The position numbers and the translations under genes are program-made. DNA of 5,197 bases from NCBI GenBank assembly GCA_019136175.1, contig JAGVUS010000045.1, forward strand, positions 1-5,197. Direction: 5' to 3'. The notes under the pieces were generated by a model. It was given only the letters and a program-made list of their open reading frames with translations, made no database searches and was not told the DNA's origin. Positions 1 to 5,197 of the stretch are shown here, one piece after another; position 1 is the first letter of the stretch; each line of letters opens with the position of its first letter. The DNA comes from Chloroflexota bacterium (GTDB lineage: Bacteria > Chloroflexota > Anaerolineae > Anaerolineales > Anaerolineaceae).

Positions 1-15
1 ACCATCCTTGTTCAG

Positions 16-555
16 CTACCTGAGCGAACGGGAGAAAAATAAACCGATATCCAGGTTGGGGTAATAATGGTCCAGAAACCCGCTCCATTTATAACCGAGT
101 TTTATGGCGAGCCGGATCATGGGATAATTTTTCGCCTGCATTTCCAGGGTCATCATCCGTAAATTCAGTTGTACCGCCCAGGCTTGTATGGAAAGTACCA
201 GCGCACTTCCAATTCCCTGCCGACGGAATGATTCAGCCACCACAAGGTCTGAAACCCACACCACCCCGGTTCCTTTATTCTCCCGGATACCAATATAACC
301 CACCAGGTCGCCGTTCAACTGCGCCACCGCCATGGTGGTGAACTCTGTCCATCCCTTTTCAAGATATGTCGAAGGGCGGGGATAATCCAGCCGGGCTGGA
401 CGAGGGAGACGCACCTGCCGAAAGATGACTGTTTCTTCGCCTTCCTCCTCGAACTTTTCCATCTGCCAGACAATTGGGGTCTGGGAATGATGTGGAATTT
501 GCATCAGTACAGGAATATCTTCAGCAATTGCAGGTCTGATATGAATTTGTGGCAT
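16..555 (-). CDS. GNAT-family N-acetyltransferase (substrate unknown)
   Basis: 179 aa cytoplasmic protein with the GNAT acetyl-CoA fold. The N-terminal strand-helix (residues 3-19, IHIRPAIAEDIPVLMQI) is typical. Motif A is clear: strand VSDLVVAESF (101-110), then the pyrophosphate-binding loop RRQGIGSAL (111-119) and its helix. Motif B follows with AKNYPMIRLAIKLGY (141-155), where N143 and the aromatic Y155 are characteristic family positions. Unlike minimal GNATs of about 150 aa, about 45 residues with an acidic run (EKFEEEGEE, 33-41) and a Pro/Arg-rich part (49-62) lie between the first helix and the strand at 72-80. This is probably a substrate-side element. The start ATG at 555 is preceded by AAAGG (568-564) at 8 nt. 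It lies 15 bp behind the upstream hypothetical gene, so it is probably the distal gene of the operon. The family acetylates amines of proteins, antibiotics or small molecules, and nothing here identifies which. Family assignment is firm; function is unknown. Confidence 0.9.
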   Translation of the reverse strand: MPQIHIRPAIAEDIPVLMQIPHHSQTPIVWQMEKFEEEGEETVIFRQVRLPRPARLDYPRPSTYLEKGWTEFTTMAVAQLNGDLVGYIGIRENKGTGVVWVSDLVVAESFRRQGIGSALVLSIQAWAVQLNLRMMTLEMQAKNYPMIRLAIKLGYKWSGFLDHYYPNLDIGLFFSRSLR

Positions 556-570
556 GAATGCAACCTTTAA

Positions 571-1263
571 TTATTCAGGAGTAAGAATTTGGATGGGAAT
601 AACACAGGCAGGGTAGGCTGTATTTTGATTATCGTACACCACAAGCCGCAGCAGGTAGTCACCCGGCAGGAGTGCCGATGTATTCCACTGGCTGGTCTCC
701 TGGGAATCCACCGTTTGGGGACGGTTGCCCCCGGCAATGGTATACCAGGTATTACTGCCAGGCGTTGAATATTCAAATTTATAAAAACCCAAATTCGGGA
801 TACTTGCCACCACCTTCAGTTCCACGATCCCACGTAATTGATCTCCAGAGGATGGACTGGTCCACTCCACCTGCCCCGGAGAACAACCCTGTTCCAGCGT
901 GGGAATGATGGTGGGTAAAAGGGAAACCACTTCTGTGTCTTGAATTGCAGCAACCGCTATTGTAGGTGTTGGCGTTGCCAGAACATCCAGAGTTGGGGTA
1001 GCCAGCGGTTGACGTGAAACAATTTCGGGAGAAACAAATGAAACCAGCAGAAATTGTGCCAGCAGGAAGAAACCGACCAGAACCATCATGCTGACAGCCC
1101 CGGTCAGCTTGCGCTGGGCGGATTCGCGTTCCAATCCAAACTGGGCGCTGCGATATTCTTGAAAACCTCCAAGAACCCTTCGCAGGTAGATCAATCCCAA
1201 CCCACCTAGAACAAGATAGACCCAGATCTGATATTTTTCTAGAAACTGGAGCAGTGGAACCAT
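571..1263 (-). CDS. Membrane-anchored protein with extracellular Ig-like beta-sandwich domain, function unknown
   Basis: 230 aa. I do not recognise a named gene. Two hydrophobic segments are visible, at about 12-27 (IWVYLVLGGLGLIYL) and 57-78. The loop between them (28-56) is rich in Arg and Lys and is probably cytoplasmic, which places both termini outside. After the second segment comes a Thr/Pro/Ala-rich linker (about 86-122, with ATPTPT-like runs). The C-terminal domain (127-227) has a pattern of beta strands: TSPSSG near its start, YKFEY (161-165), W173, W193 and GDYLLRLVV (201-209). Its ends are marked by C127 and C220, the only cysteines, a likely disulfide. I recall similar Cys-bounded domains on exported Chloroflexota proteins, including penicillin-binding proteins; this was not checked. 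The ATG at 1263 has only a weak GGGAAG (1277-1272) 8 nt upstream. It lies 51 bp after the phosphorylase gene and 15 bp before the acetyltransferase gene. A role at the cell surface is inference only. Confidence 0.8.
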   Translation of the reverse strand: MVPLLQFLEKYQIWVYLVLGGLGLIYLRRVLGGFQEYRSAQFGLERESAQRKLTGAVSMMVLVGFFLLAQFLLVSFVSPEIVSRQPLATPTLDVLATPTPTIAVAAIQDTEVVSLLPTIIPTLEQGCSPGQVEWTSPSSGDQLRGIVELKVVASIPNLGFYKFEYSTPGSNTWYTIAGGNRPQTVDSQETSQWNTSALLPGDYLLRLVVYDNQNTAYPACVIPIQILTPE

Positions 1264-1314
1264 CCCGAGAGCTTCCCATCCAATCCATGCCTGTCTGCAT
1301 ACCAGAACAGGATT

Positions 1315-2151
1315 TCACAATTTTGCCAGGACGCCCCGAATAATGGCAGTCATCTTTGGAACCAAAATTTTTCCAGATTCCAGGACTTCCTCGTGGGTGG
1401 TGATGGTGCTTCCATCAAGGTTGGCTGCATTGCTGATACCGGAGATACCCAAAACCCGGGTTTTCCCATGAACAGCTACGGTTACTTCGGGAACAGTGGA
1501 CATTCCAACTGCGTCTGCACCAATCGCCCGCAGGAACCGCAAATCCGCAGGGGTTTCAAACGAGGGACCCGAAAGCCCAACGTACACGCCCTCGCGCACT
1601 GCAATTCCATTTTCATCCGCCACCTGGCGTGCAAGCCGGAGCAGTTCCCGATCATACGCCTGGCTCATATCCGGGAACCGTTCACCAAACGCATCCAGGT
1701 TGGGTCCCCGTAAAGGATTCAGACCGTTCATACCCATCAGGTTGATGTGATCGGAAATTAACATGACATCACCAGGGCGGTAATCCGGGTGAATTGCGCC
1801 TGCAGCATTGGTGACAACCAAATGGCTCACTCCCATGCGCTGCATCACGCGGATTGGAAGAGTCACTTGCTGCATGGTATATCCTTCATAATAATGGATA
1901 CGACCCTGCATCACCAGTACCGATTTTCTCTCCAGCTGACCAAGCACAATCCGCCCCACGTGTCCCTGTACGGTCGACGAAACCCAATAAGGAATCTCGC
2001 CAAAGGAAATACTATCGGGATTTTCAACAGCATCCGCAAGTCCTCCCAATCCAGATCCCAGGATGATTCCAACCTGCGGGCGAATCTTTGTCCTGGTTAA
2101 TATTGCCTGGACGGATTCGTCTATTTCTTCCATCGTAAACCAATCACGCAT
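1315..2151 (-). CDS. punA: Purine-nucleoside phosphorylase (trimeric, PNP/MTAP family class)
   Basis: 278 aa, normal length for the trimeric purine nucleoside phosphorylases. These cytosolic salvage enzymes cleave (deoxy)inosine and (deoxy)guanosine with phosphate to the base plus (deoxy)ribose-1-phosphate. Phosphate-site motifs are intact: LGSGLGGL (31-38, S33), GHVG (63-66, H64) and QGRIHYYEGY (82-91, R84 and H86). TNAAGAI (114-120) is present as well. The base site has GPSFETPAD (195-203) with E199, VGMSTVPE (215-222) with M217, and the ISNAA stretch (239-243) with N241, which matches the Asn that contacts 6-oxopurines. The E/N pair argues for a phosphorylase of 6-oxopurine nucleosides and against methylthioadenosine phosphorylase, which carries other residues there. 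The start at 2151 is chosen over an in-frame ATG at 2133 because GGAGG (2160-2156) lies 4 nt before it. It follows ltaE by 16 bp. The symbol pnp or deoD may also be used for this gene. Confidence 0.93.
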   Translation of the reverse strand: MRDWFTMEEIDESVQAILTRTKIRPQVGIILGSGLGGLADAVENPDSISFGEIPYWVSSTVQGHVGRIVLGQLERKSVLVMQGRIHYYEGYTMQQVTLPIRVMQRMGVSHLVVTNAAGAIHPDYRPGDVMLISDHINLMGMNGLNPLRGPNLDAFGERFPDMSQAYDRELLRLARQVADENGIAVREGVYVGLSGPSFETPADLRFLRAIGADAVGMSTVPEVTVAVHGKTRVLGISGISNAANLDGSTITTHEEVLESGKILVPKMTAIIRGVLAKL

Positions 2152-2154
2152 GTT

Positions 2155-2160
2155 CCCTCC
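2155..2160 (-). promoter_or_regulatory. Ribosome binding site of the purine nucleoside phosphorylase gene
   Basis: Reads GGAGGG on the minus strand, with 3-4 nt before the ATG at 2151-2149. It settles the start on the first Met and not the second in-frame Met six codons later, from which the site would be about 22 nt away. It lies inside the 16-bp gap after ltaE. Confidence 0.8.
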
Positions 2161-2167
2161 AATAAAA

Positions 2168-3205
2168 TTATATCAGATTCGCCTTGAATGCCTCGATTGT
2201 GCGGGCGACTGCAACATCGTCTATCCAGTAATGAGTCACGAGCCTGAATCGCCGCGGGGCGACAACCCCCAGCCGCACTCCCCATTTCTGCAGCCGGTTT
2301 GCCATATCTGTTGCTGTCAATGGAAAATCCGGTGCCAGTGAAGGAAAAACCATATTGGTTTGCGGCATCCCCATTTCAAAAACAATCCCTGGCAGGCGAG
2401 CCAACCCCTCCGCCAGCCATTTTGCCCTGGCGTGATCCTCCACGAGGCGGTCTGTCATCTTTTGGATGGCAATGATCCCAGCTGCAGCAAGGATGCCCGC
2501 CTGCCGCATGCCACCGCCCAGCATTTTCCGCAGTCGGCGGGCTTTTTGAATAAATTCCTTTGAGCCGCATAAAACGGAACCCACCGGCGCACACAGCCCT
2601 TTACTCAAACAAAAAGTCACCGAATCCACTGGCGCAGTCAAACGACTGGCAGGAACATTCAGAGCGGCAGCAGCGTTGAAGATGCGCGCACCATCAAGGT
2701 GGACTTTCATGCCGCGCTCATGTGCAAGGTCAGCCACATCCCGGGTATATTTTTCAGATAAAACCACTCCGCCGCAACGGTTGTGGGTGTTTTCCAGGAT
2801 AACCAGGCGGCTGATGGGATGGTGAATATCATCTGCACGAATGGCGGAGCGGATATCCTCCAACAGAAGGGTTCCATTGGGCTGATTGATCTGGGTATTG
2901 GCAAAAATCCCGCCAAGCGCCGATATTCCACCGCCCTCAAAGAGAAAAGTATGCCCAAGGTTCCCCATGATCACCTCATCCCCACGCTCACAATGAGCAA
3001 GGACGGCAATCAGGTTGCCCATGGTTCCGGATGCCACAAACAATCCGCCCTGCATTCCCATCTTCTGGGCAGCCAGCGCTTCCAGCCGGTTGACAGTGGG
3101 ATCCTCTCCATAGACATCGTCCCCCACTTCCGCCTGAGCCATTGCCTCCCGCATTTCAGGGGTTGGATGTGTTACCGTATCGGAACGCAAGTCGATCACT
3201 GACAT
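2168..3205 (-). CDS. ltaE: Low-specificity L-threonine aldolase (PLP-dependent)
   Basis: 345 aa, normal length for the family. The enzyme splits L-threonine and L-allo-threonine (and related beta-hydroxy amino acids) into glycine and an aldehyde in the cytosol, using pyridoxal phosphate. The N terminus carries the signature LRSDTVT (6-12) and GDDVYGEDPTVN (28-39). The cofactor-site features are ASGTMGN (58-64), H85 for ring stacking in NLGHTFLFEGGG (82-93), HLDGAR (169-174) with D171 toward the pyridine nitrogen, and the Schiff-base lysine K202 in CLSKGLCAPVGS (199-210). The GGGMRQ motif (230-235) and C-terminal R322 in the FRLVTHYW stretch (320-327) complete the active site. Stereospecificity (L-threo versus L-allo) cannot be read from sequence alone. 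The start at 3205 follows AGGAG at 6 nt. The gene begins 9 bp after rluD and ends 16 bp before the phosphorylase gene, so co-transcription is likely. Confidence 0.95.
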   Translation of the reverse strand: MSVIDLRSDTVTHPTPEMREAMAQAEVGDDVYGEDPTVNRLEALAAQKMGMQGGLFVASGTMGNLIAVLAHCERGDEVIMGNLGHTFLFEGGGISALGGIFANTQINQPNGTLLLEDIRSAIRADDIHHPISRLVILENTHNRCGGVVLSEKYTRDVADLAHERGMKVHLDGARIFNAAAALNVPASRLTAPVDSVTFCLSKGLCAPVGSVLCGSKEFIQKARRLRKMLGGGMRQAGILAAAGIIAIQKMTDRLVEDHARAKWLAEGLARLPGIVFEMGMPQTNMVFPSLAPDFPLTATDMANRLQKWGVRLGVVAPRRFRLVTHYWIDDVAVARTIEAFKANLI

Positions 3206-3211
3206 TTCAAT

Positions 3212-3216
3212 CTCCT
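3212..3216 (-). promoter_or_regulatory. Ribosome binding site of ltaE, overlapping the rluD stop codon
   Basis: AGGAG on the minus strand, 6 nt before the ltaE ATG. The rluD TAG stop (3217-3215) shares its last two bases with this site, so ribosomes terminating on rluD stand directly on the ltaE initiation region. This suggests translational linkage within the operon. Confidence 0.75.
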
Positions 3217-4141
3217 ATCCACCATGAGTTCGCAATTGTTGGATTATTTTTTCAAGATCTGCGGGCAGGGGTGCAGTAAAGGTTTGCTCCTCCATCTGAC
3301 CGGGGAGCAAAATTGTCAATCGGGTAGCATGAAGAAAATGTCTTTCCAAGGGCAGGCTGGGTTTCCGCCTTCCATAAAGGGAGTCCGCAACAATCGGGCA
3401 ACCCAGGAATGCCATGTGCAGGCGGATCTGGTGTGTCCTGCCCGTCAGCGGGTGTGCTTCAATCAAAGTATGATGAGCATACGTCTCCACAGTCTGGTAT
3501 TCTGTGACTGCTTCCCTGCCCTTTTGCAGGGTGGTAACTGCCATTTTTCTGCGATGCGCTGGATCACGCCCAATGGGAGCCTCAATTCTTCCCGTCGGGG
3601 TTGGCGGAGTGCCATCAACCAGTGCCAGGTACACTTTCCGCACCCGGCGGAGGCGAAACTGCTCCTGCAGCCAGCGATGAGATCGATCATTCTTTGCTAC
3701 CAGGATCAATCCGGATGTATCCTTGTCCAGGCGGTGAACCACGCCCGGACGCAGCTCCCCTCCGATTCCTTCCAGTTCTGGTGCATGCGCCAGGGCAGCA
3801 TGCACAAGCGTCCCCGTCTTATGACCCGCACCCGGATGAACAACCATCCCGGCAGGTTTGTTGATGATCATTAAATCATCGGATTCAAAGATCACATCCA
3901 GTGGAATCTCCTCCGGAATCAATCCAACTGGTTCCGGTTCAGGGATGGTAACAACAACCTTCTGCCCGCGGTTCAGGATATGGCTGGTTTTCGTAACCAC
4001 CTGCCCATCAACCAGCACCTGGTTGTCTCGGATCAATCCTTGCAGGCGGGAACGGGAAAATTCTGGCAGGCAGCTGACAAGGTACTTGTCCAGCCGTTCT
4101 TCACCAGCCTGGACCAGGAATTCAAGTAACGAACCACTCAC
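3215..4141 (-). CDS. rluD: RluA-family 23S rRNA pseudouridine synthase (RluD-like)
   Basis: 308 aa, typical RluD length. The family isomerises uridines to pseudouridine in RNA; RluD acts on helix 69 of 23S rRNA during large-subunit assembly. An N-terminal S4 RNA-binding domain spans about 14-62 (ERLDKYL, 15-21; SRSRLQGLIRDNQVLVDG, 29-46). The catalytic domain spans about 82-295 and holds INKPAGMVVHPG (93-104) and the diagnostic HRLDKDTSGL (136-145) with catalytic D139. It also holds RKVYLALVDG (168-177) and GRTHQIRLHM (234-243), the conserved later motif. The S4 domain together with HRLDKDTSGL supports the RluD/RluC/RluA type; the choice of RluD rests on length and layout, and the exact target uridines are not proven. 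The start is GTG at 4141-4139, overlapping the lspA TGA stop by 4 bases, with AGGAAGG 6 nt upstream. Its stop lies 9 bp before ltaE. Confidence 0.94.
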   Translation of the reverse strand: MSGSLLEFLVQAGEERLDKYLVSCLPEFSRSRLQGLIRDNQVLVDGQVVTKTSHILNRGQKVVVTIPEPEPVGLIPEEIPLDVIFESDDLMIINKPAGMVVHPGAGHKTGTLVHAALAHAPELEGIGGELRPGVVHRLDKDTSGLILVAKNDRSHRWLQEQFRLRRVRKVYLALVDGTPPTPTGRIEAPIGRDPAHRRKMAVTTLQKGREAVTEYQTVETYAHHTLIEAHPLTGRTHQIRLHMAFLGCPIVADSLYGRRKPSLPLERHFLHATRLTILLPGQMEEQTFTAPLPADLEKIIQQLRTHGG

Positions 4142-4680
4142 GAAGAACCTTCCTCAGGTTTGGGGATTTCCCTGTCGGGTGGAAACGTTAATTTTTCCAT
4201 TCGTTCCGCTTTTTCCCGTCGTTCCTGCAGCCAGATGCCCAACAGGAGGACAAATACTCCCACCGTGATGGATGCATCCGCAATATTCCAGACCGGGAAT
4301 GAACCAATGGCAATAAAATCGGTGACGTGCCCAATCGTAAGACGGTCAATCAGGTTGCCCAAGGCACCCGCCATTTGCAGGCTCATGGCAAGGCGCAGAG
4401 TCCAATCCTGCCTGGGAACCCGGGGATAATATATGAGTATCGCAATCGAAATGATAAATGCCAGGATAATAAAAACAGTTCCCATCCCCTGGAATAAACC
4501 AAATGCCGCCCCGGTATTATACCAATGGACAATCCGGGCAAACGGTGCCAACCATTCGGGTCCCCAGCTTGCGCCAAACGCAATATTGGAACGAACCCAC
4601 GACTTGGCCCATTGATCCAGCAGGATAATCAATCCCACGGGGACAAGCAACATGAAATAATCCTGGATATACCGTTTCAA
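4138..4680 (-). CDS. lspA: Lipoprotein signal peptidase (signal peptidase II)
   Basis: 180 aa integral membrane aspartic protease. It cleaves the signal peptide from prolipoproteins in the cytoplasmic membrane once the lipobox cysteine carries diacylglycerol. Family motifs appear in order: LLDQWAKSW (20-28) with D22 and K26, YNTGAAFGLF (54-63), LGNLIDRL (107-114) with catalytic D112, HVTDFI (118-123), and WNIADASI (131-138) with catalytic D135. Four membrane segments can be seen at about 10-22, 67-85, 96-113 and 134-151. After the last one comes a charged, hydrophilic tail (152-180), longer than in minimal family members and probably cytoplasmic. The start is TTG at 4680-4678, chosen because GGAGG lies 5 nt upstream; the next in-frame ATG, eight codons later, has no such site. 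It overlaps rluD by 4 bases. LspA-RluD adjacency is frequent in bacteria, which supports both calls. Confidence 0.96.
   Translation of the reverse strand: MKRYIQDYFMLLVPVGLIILLDQWAKSWVRSNIAFGASWGPEWLAPFARIVHWYNTGAAFGLFQGMGTVFIILAFIISIAILIYYPRVPRQDWTLRLAMSLQMAGALGNLIDRLTIGHVTDFIAIGSFPVWNIADASITVGVFVLLLGIWLQERREKAERMEKLTFPPDREIPKPEEGSS
4148..4154 (-). promoter_or_regulatory. Ribosome binding site supporting the GTG start of rluD
   Basis: AGGAAGG on the minus strand within the last codons of lspA, 6 nt before the GTG at 4141-4139. It decides the non-ATG start of rluD. Together with the GTGA stop/start overlap it indicates coupled translation of lspA and rluD. Confidence 0.75.
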
Positions 4681-4685
4681 TCAAA

Positions 4686-4690
4686 CCTCC
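4686..4690 (-). promoter_or_regulatory. Ribosome binding site supporting the TTG start of lspA
   Basis: GGAGG on the minus strand, 5 nt before TTG at 4680-4678. No ATG or GTG lies at a suitable distance, so this strong site decides the unusual TTG start. Confidence 0.8.
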
Positions 4691-4706
4691 AATGCATTGT
4701 TCCCCC

Positions 4707-4733
4707 ATTTTACCGCATTTTCCTGCCCGCCAA
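4707..4733 (-). promoter_or_regulatory. Weak candidate sigma-70 promoter for the lspA operon
   Basis: In the 90-bp gap upstream of lspA, the minus strand shows TTGGCG (4733-4728) and TAAAAT (4712-4707), separated by 15 bp. These match the consensus hexamers at 4 of 6 and 5 of 6 positions, but the spacer is shorter than the usual 17 bp. The position, about 27 bp before the start codon, would give a very short leader. Only sequence resemblance supports it; the operon may instead be read through from the gene to the right. Confidence 0.25.
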
Positions 4734-4770
4734 GCTCTGCGGTCCATTCCAGCCCACGCGCCGGGAAAGA

Positions 4771-5197
4771 TTATGTTTCTTCGTGGATATCTAACCCAAT
4801 TACGGAATCTTCAGGCTGCCAAACAGAAAATTTACCAGAGCCAAGCACCATCAACAGCCCGCCGCTGAGAAACGCACACCATTCCAGCCATCCCCCGCCG
4901 TGCGAGAGAATAAAACCAACCAGCAGCACAGTCACCACGCCTGTCAGCCGCCCAATGGCTCCAATCAACGCCCATATGGCAATGGCACCAAGAAAAACCA
5001 GCCGCCCGGCATTCATCCCTTGGATCAACCCGGAAATATACATTCCCAATGCAGACACCACCAGCACCAGGCGCGGGAACAGAGGCAACCATTGACCCAG
5101 CCAAACTGGTGGTGATGTCATAAACCGCACAACCGGTTTTCCTGCCGCCGCCTGGTATTCAGCAATAAAACCCAACAGGTAAGGAATAAACAAAAAG
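4771..5197 (-). CDS. Small multi-spanning membrane protein, DoxX-like, probably 5'-truncated by the window edge
   Basis: The open frame runs to the right edge and at least 140 codons are visible, ending at TAA (4773-4771). Counting from an in-frame TTG at 5193, hydrophobic segments lie at about 38-57, 64-80, 84-97 and 104-119. They are followed by LGSGKFSVWQPED (117-129) and a short acidic tail ending HEET. The Gly-rich end of the last helix followed by G-K/R-F/Y-S resembles the C-terminal end of DoxX/YphA-type membrane proteins, but this is a weak match and the identity is uncertain. The frame stays open and protein-like to the edge, so the start probably lies outside. An internal ATG at 5121 is possible but has no well-placed ribosome binding site. 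It precedes lspA by 90 bp on the same strand. No function can be assigned from this sequence. Confidence 0.65.
   Translation of the reverse strand, partial: FLFIPYLLGFIAEYQAAAGKPVVRFMTSPPVWLGQWLPLFPRLVLVVSALGMYISGLIQGMNAGRLVFLGAIAIWALIGAIGRLTGVVTVLLVGFILSHGGGWLEWCAFLSGGLLMVLGSGKFSVWQPEDSVIGLDIHEET

Noticed and set aside
1..5. ATG at the left edge as the start of the next downstream gene
   Set aside because: Only five bases remain, and the AAGG before it has no proper spacing, so nothing can be supported.
1264..1314. ATGC/GCAT inverted repeat in the 51-bp gap after the phosphorylase gene as a terminator or operator
   Set aside because: A 4-bp stem without a following T run is expected by chance; no promoter hexamers were convincing in this gap either.
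779..1318. 179-codon open frame on the minus strand overlapping the membrane-protein gene
   Set aside because: It shares most of its span with the 571-1263 gene in another frame. Its product is Ser/Gly/Cys-rich with no family motif and no convincing ribosome binding site, while the 571-1263 frame gives membrane segments and an ordered domain.
2763..2810. LtaE active-site region checked for a damaged PLP site, along with C205 near K202
   Set aside because: All expected residues (H85, D171, K202) are present, and Cys next to the SKGL motif is, as I recall, found in other bacterial threonine aldolases.
3224..3874. 216-codon plus-strand open frame antisense to rluD
   Set aside because: It lies wholly inside rluD, whose motifs are unambiguous. 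Its product has no recognisable motif and is rich in Cys, Gln and Ser, as expected of a shadow frame.
4727..4742. CCGC/GCGG inverted repeat in the gap upstream of lspA as a possible terminator of the preceding gene
   Set aside because: The stem is only 4 bp with an 8-nt loop, and no run of T follows on the transcribed strand.
4517..4747. Short minus-strand open frame spanning the gap upstream of lspA and the lspA start
   Set aside because: It overlaps lspA out of frame, uses the lspA ribosome binding site as internal codons, and has no recognisable features.

Overview
The window reads as an ordinary bacterial chromosome segment. All seven protein-coding regions lie on the minus strand, tightly packed, so transcription runs from the right edge (about 5197) to the left edge. 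There is no sign of mobile DNA, a CRISPR array, RNA genes or an unusual composition break. Base composition looks close to half G+C by eye. A member of the Chloroflexota, probably an Anaerolineae-like lineage, fits best. The main reasons are the hypothetical gene at 571-1263, whose membrane anchor, Thr/Pro-rich linker and Cys-bounded beta-sandwich resemble exported proteins I associate with that phylum, and the general character of the other proteins. This placement is an inference from memory, not a search result.

Layout in transcription order. 5197-4771 holds the 3' part of a small multi-spanning membrane protein with a DoxX-like C-terminal end; its true start is probably outside the window. 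A 90-bp gap (4770-4681) carries a weak candidate promoter and a clear GGAGG ribosome binding site. Next come lspA (lipoprotein signal peptidase, TTG start), rluD (23S rRNA pseudouridine synthase, GTG start overlapping the lspA stop by 4 bases), ltaE (low-specificity threonine aldolase, 9 bp after rluD) and a trimeric-type purine nucleoside phosphorylase (16 bp after ltaE). After a 51-bp gap come the membrane-anchored hypothetical protein and, 15 bp later, a GNAT-family N-acetyltransferase. No convincing terminator was seen in any gap, so 4680-16 could be one transcript.

How the genes relate. lspA-rluD is a commonly seen bacterial pair, likely coupled in translation by the stop/start overlap. 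The two metabolic enzymes behind it (threonine to glycine plus acetaldehyde; purine nucleoside salvage) have no obvious mechanistic tie to lipoprotein maturation or rRNA modification, so this looks like a housekeeping operon of convenience. The two distal genes have unknown roles. I do not see an exciting undescribed system here; the least explained gene is the membrane-anchored beta-sandwich protein at 571-1263.
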